Position numbers and translations under genes: made by a program. Shown piece by piece: positions 10,577-21,398 of a stretch of 64,000 nucleotides of DNA. Location of the stretch: positions 75,056,948 through 75,120,947 of the forward strand of contig OY754464.1 in the NCBI GenBank assembly GCA_963575645.1, in the 5' to 3' direction. Within the stretch, counting starts at the first letter, position 1. Every line of letters starts with the position of its first letter. Under the pieces are notes generated by a model that was given only the letters and a program-made list of their open reading frames with translations, was not told the DNA's origin and did no database searches. The stretch is from Xanthostigma xanthostigma. Lineage: Eukaryota; Arthropoda; Insecta; Raphidioptera; Raphidiidae.

Positions 10577-10900
10577 AGGTAGGTGGGTAGCGCGGGTGAT
10601 AACGTCACTTGGAGTCATCTTAATTATAAAAATTAAATTGGTTATGGTTTCGTAGGCTTGTGGCTCTATCCTGTACTAGAAATGAACATTTTTATTGATA
10701 AATAACAAAATAGCGGGCTTTAAAAAAAAGCAACAAGAAAATCGTGATTTTGTCGTTGAAAATCGGTTAAAAAAATAGAAATAATTTTTATAATTAAGTA
10801 ATTCTAGTACCGGACGGAGCTATTGTTGTGTAGAATACCCTGTGCAAAATTGAAAGCAATCGGTTGTATACAATTGTTTCAATCACCCGCGCCGCTTACA
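10577..10900. repeat. Segment bounded by GCGCGGGTGAT inverted repeats
   Basis: GTAGCGCGGGTGAT near 10588-10601 is inverted at about 10882-10899 (ATCACCCGCGCCGCTTAC). The GC-rich arms stand out against AT-rich surroundings and could be the ends of a degenerate TIR element. Only one copy lies in the window, so this is weak. Confidence 0.3.
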
Positions 10901-11671
10901 AAAACGTAGTTTTGAGAAAAACGCGTTAAAAGTTTTGATTTCAGATTTCTTACAAAAAAATAAAAATGAATATTTACACTAATCAGCTATGCCTGGTGTG
11001 TAGTAAACCTTCCGTTTCTTCAAAGGCATCGGTTTCTGCTAATTGTTTTGCTCTACTCTGCGACAGTATAAGGGTAACGTGATAACAATTGATAGGTAAA
11101 AACAGGTAAGAGTCTTATACCGTAAGACCGTTGCTGCTCTCAACTATATGCTGTAACTTTGTAAATATTTAATATTTCGGTCTAAAATTTTTACTGTATT
11201 TTCTCAATATATTATACTTACTAAAAATGTAAAAAAATAAATTCGATTTTCCGAAACCCGAACACCACACTACATCCTTAATACTGCCTTTCCGTTTTAA
11301 AATAATAATTGTGACATATATTTTTTCCATTAAATGCGTGAGCATGCTTTTTGAAAGGGAGCTCTTCCCCTTCGTGCTATATGTTAATACAAACCGTTGT
11401 TTTATTTAAGTTAATTGCCTATTGGCAATTTTACACAATACAGCAAACGGATTAACGACAAATGTAATTAATAACTACACCGTTTTCACTTTATATAATG
11501 GTGGTAATTTTCGAAATAGTAGGCATATAAAACAGGGAAAAATACTCAATTGAAAGATCATTATATGCTGAATATTTTATTCTTTTCCGACATAGCGGTT
11601 GGACATTTCTGGACAACGTCACACTATAAGGTTTACTTTAAACAACTTATTTTATTTACATTTATTTGAAA
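10901..11671. other. Unassigned AT-rich DNA
   Basis: No recognisable feature. Confidence 0.5.
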
Positions 11672-12010
11672 CTAGCTGTACCCGGCCACGCGTTGCAGTG
11701 ACTCAGTCTGGTTTGCGTGTGTTGCTGTTACGTTCAACAGATGGCGCTCTCATTGCTCAAAAATACTTAGTATAGCGTGTGTTGCTTTAACGTTCAACAG
11801 ATTGCGCTGTATTCAACAGATGACGCTCACGTTGCCGTCAAATATTTAGTATAGCGTGTGTTGCTTTAACGTCGAAAAGATGGCGCTTTTTAAAACATAT
11901 TTTCACCTGTCACAGGTGTTACATCTCTATAAAAACATGCGCATATTCGAACGCAACGTTGTGTCAAAACTTCAAAGCAATCGGTGAAGAACTTTCGGAG
12001 ATTTGCGATT
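11672..12010 (+). repeat. Interspersed repeat head with three short tandem units
   Basis: It opens ACTAGCTGTACCCGGCCACG, a common insect repeat head. Three copies of GCGTGTGTTGCTTTAACGTT follow at 11715, 11775 and 11853, each followed by CAACAGATGGCGCT or a variant. Later AACTTCAAAGCAATCGGTGA resembles LINE 3' regions. Class uncertain. Confidence 0.5.
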
Positions 12011-12237
12011 TTGAACAAATGAACATTTAGTTTTTGTCATGTGAATTGGAATAAACGCTTGCAGAAATCATTCAAATCGATTAATTTTCGTAAAAGTAAT
12101 CGTGAATGATACGCAGACATGCACAGCCGCTATATTAAGGAAAACCACTTTCTTTAAGTTTTTGAGTACAAACAGAAATCTACCTTTTTATCTTGGGTAA
12201 TTTTTTCGTCTCTTTCGCCATATGTATTTCAATTTTT

Positions 12238-12480
12238 GAAGTAAAACTTCTTTACGCCCGCTTGACTTGGGGGGTAAGCTGGTGAATGCCTGACGAGAGA
12301 TTTACGGAAGTGTGATCGGGCTAGACGAACGGAAGTTGAGAGGGATATATAAAGATAGAAAGAGGATGACAAATACTTCACTGGCTAGTGGCGCCAACAG
12401 GTGGCCGAAAATATAAGCAGTACCAACAATAGAATGACACATACTTCACTTGCCAGTGGCGCTATCGGATGACAGAAAAA
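12238..12480 (-). repeat. Repeat shared with 38724-39067 in inverse orientation
   Basis: It begins with the palindromic GAAGTAAAACTTC at 12238-12250, then CGCTTGACTTGGGGGGTAAG and GACGAACGGAAGTTGAGAGG. A repeated ACTTCACTGGCTAGTGGCGC / ACTTCACTTGCCAGTGGCGC pair closes it. All of these recur, reversed, in 38724-39067. Confidence 0.6.
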
Positions 12481-13746
12481 AGTTTTGTAAACCGTGGCAT
12501 GTACGGCTGAGCGCTCCACACTCTTCGCGCTCTATCTCGAAAATTGTTTGAGACGAAATTTGTAGATAATTTTATACTCTACAACTTTTATAATAAATGC
12601 AAATACGATTTGAGACAAAGGAAGCGAGATATTTCCAAAAAACTGATTTTCGCGACCTTTGACCTTGAATGTCTAAGGACGCTCACACGTGACCTTATGA
12701 GACTTTTGGGATAACGTTTGGAATGCCAAAATAAAGGTTTATACCAACATTCAGCTTATTCCGTTTCATTCCGAGGGTTTTTAGCTTATTTGACTGCACT
12801 ATACATAAATAGTAAGTTAATTTAGCATTTCCAATATTCTGATCAATTAACTTTTAAACTTTTTATGTAAACAAACCAACTCTTATGAAACGTTCGAATG
12901 ATTTATAAACTTATTATAATATTAATGTGTTAAATTAAAGAAAGTAATACGGTTAAATGAGTTTGATTTGTTGATTGGAGCAAGAAATAATATGCTTTAA
13001 CTATTTGAAAACTCATTAAACTGTATGGATAAAGAATCTCATAACTTTCCTTATCGATTCGGGCGAAACTTTGTATTAAAGGCATCATTGCTGTTGGAAT
13101 GTATCACATAAAATATGAAGAATGTTGAGAATTGAATTCAGTATTGCAATAAATATCTTCATAAATATTAAAGATGTTTCGCAGGCTGCTACATAAATAA
13201 ATACGTAAAATTTTTATAAAGCCTTAAGGGTATGTGGTGTATCTCAAATCGCCGAGTAATGAATGAAATTTTGTTGATTTATTTCTTAATCTAGCTGCAA
13301 TAAGTACCCGAAATTTCAGAATGGTCTACTAACTCGTTTAAAAAATTTATAATTACGAAATTAACATGAGCGCTTATGGATAAACCGCGTATTCGTAGTT
13401 AAATACCGTTAAAACGCATAAAAATTCGTAATTTTTGGAATGTTTGTCATTTCCATTCAATAGATCAATAGTCTGAAACCATATTATAATATGTAACTCT
13501 GCAATGGAAAAGCAATACGATAACTCGATGTGCCCAAATTTAGATTTTTTTTGTTTCAGTCGTAGAAAACGCTAAATTTTAAGACTCTAAAAAACTTTGC
13601 GGATTATTCACAAATATCCTCAAAAAACGTGAAATAAATGGAACTACTTTTCGTCTTTCACTGTCATTTTTTTTATCTAACCAGTCAGAAATCACATATT
13701 ACACGTCAGAGCGACTGGTGTAGAATTACTGCATTACTATCTCACA
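12481..13746. other. Unassigned AT-rich DNA
   Basis: About 1.3 kb with no repeat match inside the window and no coding signal. Confidence 0.5.
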
Positions 13747-13985
13747 TTGTATACACGACCCTGTAATTGTTTTTTAAAGAACTCTCCCCAAACGCCCTCC
13801 CCTTCTCACTGCGTTAAAAAACGCCATTGCATCGACACGACCCCGTAATTGTTTTTTAAAGAAGTCCCTCCAAACGCCCTCCCCTTTTTACTGCGCAAAA
13901 AACGCCATCGCATCGACAGGACCCCGTAATTGTTTTTTAAAGAATTCCCCCCAAACGCCTTCCCTTTTTCACTGCGCAAAAAAAA
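13747..13985 (-). repeat. Minisatellite, about 3 units of 81 bp
   Basis: Units run ATCGACACGACCCCGTAATT, GTTTTTTAAAGAA, a C-rich CCAAACGCCCTCCCC, then TGCGCAAAAAACGCCATCGC. Marker ATCGAC occurs at 13831 and 13912 (81 bp apart). It is the same family as the array at 48155-48665, in the opposite orientation. Confidence 0.85.
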
Positions 13986-15499
13986 TTAATTTATAAAAAT
14001 CATTTTTTATTACTCATGCGGGAAAAGTGGTATCTTTACGCATGCTGTTACGGTTGAAAAGTAGCTATTTTCATTTGCGCGTATTTGTCGCACTGAAATT
14101 ATTGTTTGCCGCACGCAAATTTAGAGAAAAAAAAACAAAATAATAACGGTGTTAATGTCAATGAAACAAACTGTCATTTGAAGCAGATTTGAGGTTAAAA
14201 TTTTCGATTATGGACTTTTATTCTTGACAATTTTAACAATTAACTGAATTTTCAATTTTTTAATGAATTAATTTTAATTTTTATTACTTCTAATTTCTTT
14301 TTTTAATTCGTAATAAAATTTTAATTCTAATTTAATTTAATTCGTAATAAAAAATAGTAGGTGCAGCTCGTGTGGCATTGTCGCACTAGTTGCACAATAT
14401 ACTATTTCCGAACTTAAAACGGCTAATAACTAATAACTGTGTATTTCCGGTGGATGGTTAGCACATCGAGTTATCGTAACCAACATCATGATATTTATTA
14501 GTAGCCGTTACCCGCGTCACTGCACGCGTAACAGAATTTTTATTTATTGTATGTCAAATGTCAGTAATGTTTGAAGTTGAATGACTGGATTATTTCTTTA
14601 TTCATATCGTGGTGAATACACGCATCTCTACTTATTTTTGTAATAGAAATTATTAAAGAAATGAAATTCCATGTTCAGTTAGATAATTTAGCAGGAGTTT
14701 TAAAAAGGAAAAACCATGATAAAAAAAGGTTTACAATACTTAGTGAAATTTTCATAAAGCTAATCTTGAATTTTTGTGATATATTTAAAATATGCAAACA
14801 GCTTTAAAAGAAAAAGAACAGGAGCTTGTACTTGCTGCACATCAAAAGTCTCGAATATCTTTTGACAGCTTTACTTAACTAGGAAGTAGAACAAAAGATG
14901 CTTGATATCGAACTACCTTTTGTTTTTAACCGACTTCAAAACACGTTCAAAATATTATCCTTGTATTTTTTTTGCGTGTAGGTCTCTGATTATTTCAGTA
15001 CCCCTGAACTGATTTAAACGAAACTTTGTCATGTGTTTTAGAATTGTACTAAAATTTTGTAATTTTATGTCAATTAATGGGCGTGTTTGGCCGAAGTAAG
15101 TACTTACTAAATCTAGTAAGTCACTCACTATACTTCCAAATTTTCGGCCGGGACACAAAATAAGTGCTAACGCAGTAAGCATGGCTTAATATAAGACGCC
15201 ATTTTGCTTATTGTTGATGTAAACAAAACAGACCTGTCATTGTTCAGATACACAAGCACTCAAATATAAATTAATAATTGAAAAATTTAGTACTGTCAAT
15301 TATATTCAGTCTATGAGATTATGTACGGGATATAACGTAAACCGATGTTTTGTGTTATGTTAAGCCAATAAGTCTGTCCTAACCGAAAAGCGCTATAGTC
15401 AGCTTGTAAGATTTTAATTTTTTTATTCTAACTGCGGCTTACTAAGTTTAGTACCGCCCATTGTTAACGGAATAAAATTTAATTCCATTTATGGCCATA
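13986..15499. other. Mostly unassigned DNA with small repeat fragments
   Basis: GTTACCCGCGTCACTGCACG at about 14505-14525 and the following CAAATGTCAG...GTTTGAAGTTGAATG match 43632-43715. TTTTTAACCGACTTCAAAAC at 14930-14949 is a common insect repeat edge also seen at 48737. No gene is supported; the minus-strand frame at 14955-15182 has no recognisable domain. Confidence 0.45.
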
Positions 15500-16071
15500 T
15501 TCACCGAACTTAAGCAGTTATTTATTCGGTTATTTTGTTCTTCAGATAGCTATTCCTCCGAATAAATAGCGATAATTCAATTCACCAAACAAAATTATAT
15601 TTACTGCAGGTATAAATCTATTCTGTCCAAATTCTCGGGTATTAATGTTTATTCGGCTGATAAAATTATAACGGCCGCCACGTATAGTTCATAATACCTA
15701 ACCTATAAACGTGGAGTATTATATCCACAGTTGCTCTCGTGAATTTATTTATGTGTTGTTTATTAACCTTTTGTGACGTTTATAGTTGTAAAACATTAAA
15801 GTTAAGGAAGTTTTGTGTACAAGGGCTAAGATAAAACATTATTATTTTGTGAAACTTTTTTTGACGTTTACACTAACGCCATCGATCGGATTTTTGGGTG
15901 AATGTCAAAATATTCAACAAATAGAGCAAGGCGTATAGTGCAGTATATATTTATTTTACAAGTACATATTTTAACAGATATATTGCTTGGTGAATTGACA
16001 GTAAATTTTATTTGAAGGAATAAATTTGTTCCAAGGCTAATAACTTCTATCTCTAAAAGTGTTCAGTGAAT
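15500..16071 (+). repeat. B-family repeat, copy 2
   Basis: The best-bounded copy, about 572 bp. The left edge TTCACCGAACTTAAGCAGTT and right edge AGTGTTCAGTGAA form a short imperfect inverted repeat. Internal blocks match 9424-10035 almost throughout. No coding capacity. Confidence 0.72.
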
Positions 16072-16424
16072 TAGTTTCACAGATATATTTTTATTGACTG
16101 CTCCGTGTTCAATTGATATAGCTAATTGTTTTCATTAGGTCGAATATATCATTGTAAAAATCTCTCGGGAGTCTTTTTATCATTTTAAAAATTTAGTTAT
16201 GTTTAGATTAGTTTTGAACCAAGCCTCAAGAGCTCTGATGCACGCATACAATTTTTCAGCTGATATTCACTTATGATGAAATGAAACATTCTTGTCTTTA
16301 AGGGGTATCCTTATAAATGGACTTCATTCTTGATAATATGTGTACCATTTTACTATACAGAATGTTTAATAAAAATATTAACTACTCATTTTAAATCTTT
16401 GATTAACGTCTGAATAGAACTCTT
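16072..16424. other. Unassigned AT-rich DNA
   Basis: No recognisable feature. Confidence 0.5.
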
Positions 16425-16545
16425 CAAATAAATAAAATTGTCGACCAATTTTTTTTTCAGACTATATGATGACACAAAAAATGAAATTATAAATCAATAT
16501 TATAAAAGATAACGTTCCGATCCGGATTTGGATCTTCTTTAGAAA
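16425..16545 (-). mobile_element. Penelope-type terminal segment with decayed hammerhead-like motif
   Basis: The plus strand reads AAATAAAATTGTCGACCAAT, TTTCAGACTATA, then AACGTTCCGATCCGGATTTG and GATCTTCTTTAGA. The same end recurs near 36232, 41083, 51517 and 59448. On the minus strand it lies downstream of the endonuclease relic at 16730-17233. The core reads CTAAAGAA, stem GATCC/GGATC, then GGAACG, so two core bases differ from the intact copies. Confidence 0.6.
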
Positions 16546-16729
16546 TAATCTAAAAAATATAAAAATTGATTAATATATATCTACTTATTTTATACCTAAT
16601 AGAATGAAGTTAATTAATTATCGAAAATTAATGAAAAATTAATAACAAACAATTTTCTTTAATAAGTAGTCATGGATATCTGAGTACCTAAAAAGAAAGA
16701 AAAAATTCATTAAAAAACAAAATATTATT

Positions 16730-17233
16730 TCAAAATGATATCATAAATATTATACTTAAATTTTCCGTATCTAATTGAGCACTAAGAGAAGTTTTATTAG
16801 ATTTTATATATAACATTTCCGAAATACCTCTTTTAAAGTAATTTGTTTCATTATCTAAAATTTTAATACTATCCCAATTAATTTTATGGTCGTATTAGAA
16901 TTTATCTTTAGTTATGACATTATGCTTATCAGGGAGTAATTTATGATTGCTTTAGTGTTCTTTTATTCGTGTTTTAAGCGCTCTTTTTGTTTGCCGAATA
17001 TAATTCATATCACAATTTTCACAACAAATTTTGTAAACAACATTATGTTTTTGTAATTTATTTAGTTTATCCTTTTCCTTTTTAATAATTTTGTCTAGTT
17101 TATTATTAACGTTATAAACTGTTTTTATATTTAAATTTTTAAGAAATGAATTATATTTTTGAAAAAAGGAATCACCCACAGTCAGAATGGCTTCCAATTG
17201 GTACCATTCCGCACAATCCTCAAGTATAGGCAT
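16730..17233 (-). pseudogene. Penelope-like retroelement, GIY-YIG endonuclease region
   Basis: The first 93 codons from the start at 17233 contain VVYKI (residues 65-69), a CxxC pair (C71, C74) and YIRQT (78-82). They are followed by the basic stretch KRALKTRIKEH, the layout of a Penelope-like element (PLE) GIY-YIG endonuclease. After an in-frame stop the homology continues downstream (WDSIKILDNE, then NYFKRGISEMLYIKSNK), with a second stop after DKF, so it is a pseudogene. The glycine normally in YIG is replaced by arginine. The reverse transcriptase part is missing; PLE ends lie downstream. Confidence 0.8.
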
Positions 17234-17874
17234 CCGTTAAAGGTTTTAAAATAATTTATTTAAAAAGAAAAATAAAAAGCTTTTAAACTATCGCTATGGT
17301 TTTTATACGAGGGACAGAGAACTGTACTTAAGTTTTCTCTGAATATTATATTATTTTTAGTAAAATGCAAAATCGCTTGTTCGCTCCGTTTACAAAACAA
17401 ACGGTGCAGAGCTCGCTGTATGCTGAATATATGATGTAATGAAATTTCAAGTGAAGTTATACAGTTTCGGGCCGCATTCTTCAGTCATTCGCATGCAGAT
17501 CTCGTAATTTAAATTTAATAATACAATACGTTATGGGATAGTCGGCTTATCTGGCATGCTCTTGTTATTTCAGTATCACAGAATATTATTTAATACTCAG
17601 TCGGTCACGAATATATTTACGTTCATATCCGGTTTGAAACTAACGCGGACATAACAAAACGTGATAGACCAAGAACCAAACCGGGCAGGCTAACAGACAA
17701 TGAATGTCCAATAACAAGCCTGCTCTCAATATTACAAAAATTATTATACATTTTCAGCACAGTTATATAAAAAAAGAAAAAAAAAACAATAAAACAAGAA
17801 ACATAATTGAATAATGTAAAACTTAAATAACCGAAGATATATAATATTCACTATTTATTAATATTTCAAAAAAT
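17234..17874. other. Unassigned AT-rich DNA
   Basis: No reverse transcriptase motifs could be read upstream of the PLE endonuclease relic on either strand; otherwise unremarkable. Confidence 0.45.
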
Positions 17875-18450
17875 TGGTTGTCTGTAAAGTCGGTTTACGG
17901 ACGATAGTTTTACGTGATAACGTATTCCGTAATACATAACCTAAACCTCCCAAAATTTGGTTTCAATCCGCTTATCCTTGGTGTCGGAATGATAAGAAAT
18001 GTCAAAAGTGACGTTTGCAACTGTCAAAGTATTATGTTCTAATAATAATTAGTTATTCCAATACTTAACTTAGAAGGCGTTGCATTTCACAGAATACTAA
18101 TGTCAAAAAATTGAATTAAACATTAGAAATGCAGCCGTTTTCATGTTGCATTTATACAGCTATTTTTCTATATAAATTTGTATAAAAAAACTGTTTAGGC
18201 AAATTCTGTTATACGAAATCTATGTAAAATGTTCTCCTCTTTCGTTTAAGACTGGTTTCAAACCGATCTGATTTAAATTGAGCGAGAAATTAGCAAAAAG
18301 CACGCACAGGGTCAGGCGGAACGTTACGCGTTACGAACGTTAGGAACGTTACGATTTAGGAACGTTACACTTTTTCGTGCATGCAGCCGGTGTTTTATCA
18401 ATTTATAAGATTGGTGATTCATCAATTTATAAGACGTTATCACGTCAAAA
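17875..18450 (+). mobile_element. G-family element, mid-length form
   Basis: The complete family ends are present and the sequence is close to 51576-52276. It lacks the internal block ACGCGTT.. to ..CCATGCATTA present in the 738 and 51576 copies. Its right end abuts the LINE relic: the last codon (TGA) of that frame comes from the element's TTTTTTGACG end. Confidence 0.8.
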
Positions 18451-18940
18451 AACAGAAATTTGTCTCTTAAAATTTTTAAGAGTGTCCCCAAAAATATCAA
18501 TATCCGTTCTATTGTTGATATCGTTGAAAATGTACACCATTCTGAAAAGCGGAGAGTTAAAGGCATAATTGGTCGTGACTGAGGACAAATAAAATAGATC
18601 TCTATTCCTAGTGTGGTAGATTGAAGCAGATAAATAAAATTTCGCTAGTAAGTTGGGTGAATTAATTGTACCGTTTATAATTTTATGTAGACAACACAGA
18701 TCAGAAATTTTCCTTCTAACTTCAAGAGTTTGTAGTTTCATTAAAGATAGTCTACTTTCGTATGTTAATTGTAAATTGAATTTCCAATTGACAGTTCTTA
18801 GAAATCTTTTTTGGATAGATTCAATGCGACTTATTTTGTTAAAATAATATAGGCTCCATACAACAGACGCATATTCAAGCTGTGATCTTACCAGCGAGCA
18901 ATATAATGTTTTCATTACGGGTATACTGTGGAACGGTTTA
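18451..18940 (-). pseudogene. Non-LTR retrotransposon (LINE), reverse transcriptase C-terminal relic
   Basis: The minus-strand frame from about 18940 to 18445 has LYCSLVRSQLEYASVVWS followed by ISRIESIQKRFLR. This is the thumb/C-terminal motif of Jockey/CR1/RTE-type LINE polymerases. About 110 further residues follow without an endonuclease or catalytic YADD box. It is 5'-truncated by the foldback at 18941 and its 3' end is cut by the G-family element. A dead fragment; the exact clade is not determinable. Confidence 0.8.
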
Positions 18941-18970
18941 GCTTGTATGCCGTGGTCCATTGGTATTTCT

Positions 18971-19013
18971 ACTTGACGTTTCGTCTACAACTGCGGTAGA
19001 CATTATCAAAGGC
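18971..19013 (-). ncRNA. Hammerhead-ribozyme-like motif, left arm of foldback
   Basis: This is the mirror of the 19084-19126 motif, lying in the inverted left arm. Core TTGATAAT, stem GTCTAC/GTAGAC, then GAAACGTC. The core departs from CUGANGA at two positions (C to T, G to A), so activity is doubtful. Confidence 0.35.
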
Positions 19014-19083
19014 GATGTGGTAGCGAGCGAAGTGTCCTTCACCTGTGAGCAGCCTAGAAGGACACTTCGCCCGCTACCACATC

Positions 19084-19126
19084 GCCTTTGATAATGTCTA
19101 CCGCAGTTGTAGACGAAACGTCAGGT
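19084..19126 (+). ncRNA. Hammerhead-ribozyme-like motif, right arm of foldback
   Basis: GCCT, core TTGATAAT, stem GTCTAC (19096-19101), loop CGCAGTT, stem GTAGAC (19109-19114), GAAACGTC, then AGGT. GCCT/AGGT can pair as the outer stem, with one G-U. It keeps the architecture of the other copies with a longer, unrelated inner stem. Confidence 0.4.
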
Positions 19127-19234
19127 AGAAATACCAATGGATCACGGCATACAAGCCCGGAAACCAAGAAGATTTGCTAAGATTTTATCAATAAATGTGC
19201 AATATTTAGTTAAAATAACGTATGCCAATTTGCT

Positions 19235-19500
19235 ATCTTGAAAGCGGGGCCCTTTTACAGAAATATTAAACGTTTACACGACACTTTGAACAATACGCTG
19301 GGCCCTGGGCAAGATTTTATCACTGGGCCCCTCTAAAGTAAACTTTCTTAATTAAATAAAGCTACTTTGTTGTTAGGCGTACTGTTTTTTTTTAATATAA
19401 TGATAATTTTGTCGATTCTTTCGGGGCCTTTCTGTCCCCCCCTTTTCGTCTGGGCCCTGAGCACGTGCTACAGTTGCTCTTGCCTAATTACAACCCTGCA
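19235..19500. mobile_element. Degenerate hAT-type miniature element with GGGCCC blocks
   Basis: It contains GCGGGGCCCTTTTACAG, GCTGGGCCCTGGGC, CACTGGGCCCCTCTAAAG and GTCTGGGCCCTGAGCACG, ending TTACAACCCTG. Read in reverse it starts CAGGGTTGTAAT, like other CAGGG-ended hAT elements in this window. The left boundary and target duplication are not clear. Confidence 0.4.
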
Positions 19501-19605
19501 TATACGCTAGCTTAGGTGTTTTACACATTACCTTGTGTGTGGGTTTTCTTTTTATGAATTGGCACTTAAAACGAGTTAGGTAACGCAAAATCAACTAATT
19601 TTCTT

Positions 19606-19945
19606 ATTCAAAATCTCTGAAACTACTGAACCTATTTGAATTAAATGTGTCTTGCTCGACCCAACTTAGACTATAGGATAGCTTTAATAATATTTTGTAC
19701 AAAATTACGGTGCTTTGTGAAAAAAACCTGTTAAAGTAACGTGTAGCGACATCTGATAGAATTTACCCAAAGTTGTTAGTTCGGAAACGAACAAAAAACT
19801 GTTTTAGTACCAAGTAGTGACATCTGATACAATTCGCTTAAAGCTATTAGTTCAGAAGCAAATCTGGTAGAATTAGTTCAGACGCCGTGCCGCAAACGAA
19901 ATATATTTTGCAGAATTATATCTATCCCGGTACGAGCCGCTTGTG
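19606..19945 (-). mobile_element. A-family-related repeat
   Basis: CTCTGAAACTACTGAACC, TGTCTTGCTCGACCCAACTT, AGACTATAGGATAGCTTTAA and CGAAATATATTTTGCAGAAT match the tandem pair at 57355-58220. There the sequence ends in the inverted A-family head. Here the final CGGTACGAGCCGC is decayed. Confidence 0.6.
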
Positions 19946-20301
19946 TTTTTATAATGGTATGCCATAATGAAATTGTTCACTTGCAGCGTATAATTATATT
20001 TTCGGTAGTTCCTGTAGAAAGATGCCAATCATTTTTTTTACAGTTCGTCGTGATTCGGCTCTAATAAAGTTCCGTATCAGAATAATGAATTTGTTTTGAT
20101 GATGCACGATTTACATACAAACAACGTATGTAGCGTAAATAGTGCAAATATGTCCGTCTTCTTTCGTTCCTTAGACATTCGCTCTGAAATATAGCAGAAT
20201 ATACAATATAAATGGGATATCGTATCTTAAAATTTCACGATGTGTTCAATGAGTGGTTATGATGTACTGCAGATTTTCCATGATGTCTACTTATTATATA
20301 T
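19946..20301. other. Unassigned AT-rich DNA
   Basis: No recognisable feature. Confidence 0.5.
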
Positions 20302-20700
20302 TGTAACAAAACTGTTCTTTGTGTGGTGGTAAATATTTATTTACAATAATAAAAACGTTAACAAAACAAACAAACTAAAAGTACTTCTCTTAAAAATATT
20401 ACAAAAATAATAACAGAAAAGTAATAAAGTAAGTAATAAAAGAATACAATACACAAAAACACTATACGATTATATAAAATAAATTATTTATGTTGATCCA
20501 GATTTATATAATTGGAATCAATGGTCTATTAACCACAACGCACTAGTAGCTGTTTTTATTTCCTACACGCATTTGACTGTGAACTGCATCCCACACACTG
20601 TCCAACTGTGTCTACCGTAGCGTTTTCTCGAATCTTCGAAACCCTTCTCTACACCTGCATTGCAATTCTAGTAACTTTGGCATTTGACTACCTGCTTTTA
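20302..20700 (-). mobile_element. Decayed solo LTR, same family as 44321 and 54432
   Basis: It begins TGTAACAAAACTGTTCTTTG after TATATAT, and shares CCAGATTTATATAATTGGAA with 54432-55001. The far half is strongly diverged and no clean CA-3' end or duplication can be read, so the right boundary is approximate. Confidence 0.45.
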
Positions 20701-21258
20701 AAAAAACTTATATCTGCTTGCGTTATTGGTAGACCGAGAACATTCGACTGGAGTCAGTGTCGTCACGGCTGGGGGGTTGGGAGCATGTTACAATATTTTT
20801 TATTCACTAACGTACAGAGCACCAAACCTAAGTGCTTAAAGCGTCGAGTGTCAAGCGCTTTCATAAATGCTCGATTAGCACTTTTATTTTCAAACATGCT
20901 TGAAAGCAAATGCTTTAAAAACAAGAGTGCCATATCATATTTATGCGCGGTTGAAATAAAACTTCTTTTTTTGTTTGTCTTTTTTTAATATTCACTCACA
21001 AATTAAATCACCTCTAAAGTTATTTACGTTGACTGTGGTTTGCGTCCATAGCTATGTTTCCTGTAGATGCGTTTTGATGCCGCCATCTGTCAGTCGATAC
21101 CTTTAAATAGCAGAAACTGCGTAAATGCGTTACTTCCGTCCGAAAAAAGATTCTCAAAGAAGTTTTACTTCAAAAATATTTGTGATATAAATAGAAATTG
21201 AAGGAGATTTATTTGGTTAAGGAACAATTGAAATAAACTTTACCAAAGAATCGCTTGT
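20701..21258. other. Unassigned DNA with AAGCGCTTT-type short repeats
   Basis: Between 20820 and 20935, short inverted words (AAGTGCTTAAAGCG, AAGCGCTTTCATAAATGCTC, TGCTTGAAAGCAAATGCTTT) recur, perhaps ends of a decayed element. A plus-strand frame at 20608-20988 gives 126 residues with no known motif and ends in a low-complexity hydrophobic tail; not supported as a gene. GAAGTTTTACTTC lies at 21159-21171. Confidence 0.4.
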
Positions 21259-21297
21259 GGCCAACGTTTCGAAAATTATATTTTCATCCTCAGGGCC
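21259..21297 (-). ncRNA. Hammerhead-ribozyme-like motif
   Basis: On the minus strand: GGCC, CTGAGGAT, stem GAAAA, loop TATAA, stem TTTTC, GAAACGTT, GGCC. The core CUGANGA is exact, the inner stem is a perfect 5 bp, and the flanking GGCC/GGCC can pair as outer stem I. ACGU is self-complementary and would give stem III only between two molecules or copies. It lies on the 3' side of the PLE endonuclease relic at 22370-22960 (same strand), with two later insertions between. Confidence 0.6.
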
Positions 21298-21398
21298 TAT
21301 GAACATGACGTATAGTATTCAATTACATTAATATTATTATGATTTCTAAATTACACATAAATGCATTACAATATGTCAGATAAACCACACATTATAAC

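Larger units (their letters stand above)
18941..19156. repeat. Foldback with 100-bp arms and 16-nt spacer
   Basis: Arms 18941-19040 and 19057-19156 are near-perfect inverted copies (starting GCTTGTATGCCGTGGTCCAT, ending ATGGATCACGGCATACAAGC). The spacer is ACCTGTGAGCAGCCTA. Each arm contains TAATGTCTACCGCAGTTGTA and GACGAAACGTC, a hammerhead-like motif. Transcribed through, it would form a long hairpin RNA. Confidence 0.9.

Noticed and set aside
20608-20988. 126-codon open frame
   Set aside because: No recognisable motif, overlaps a decayed LTR and a segment of short inverted words, and ends in a hydrophobic low-complexity tail.
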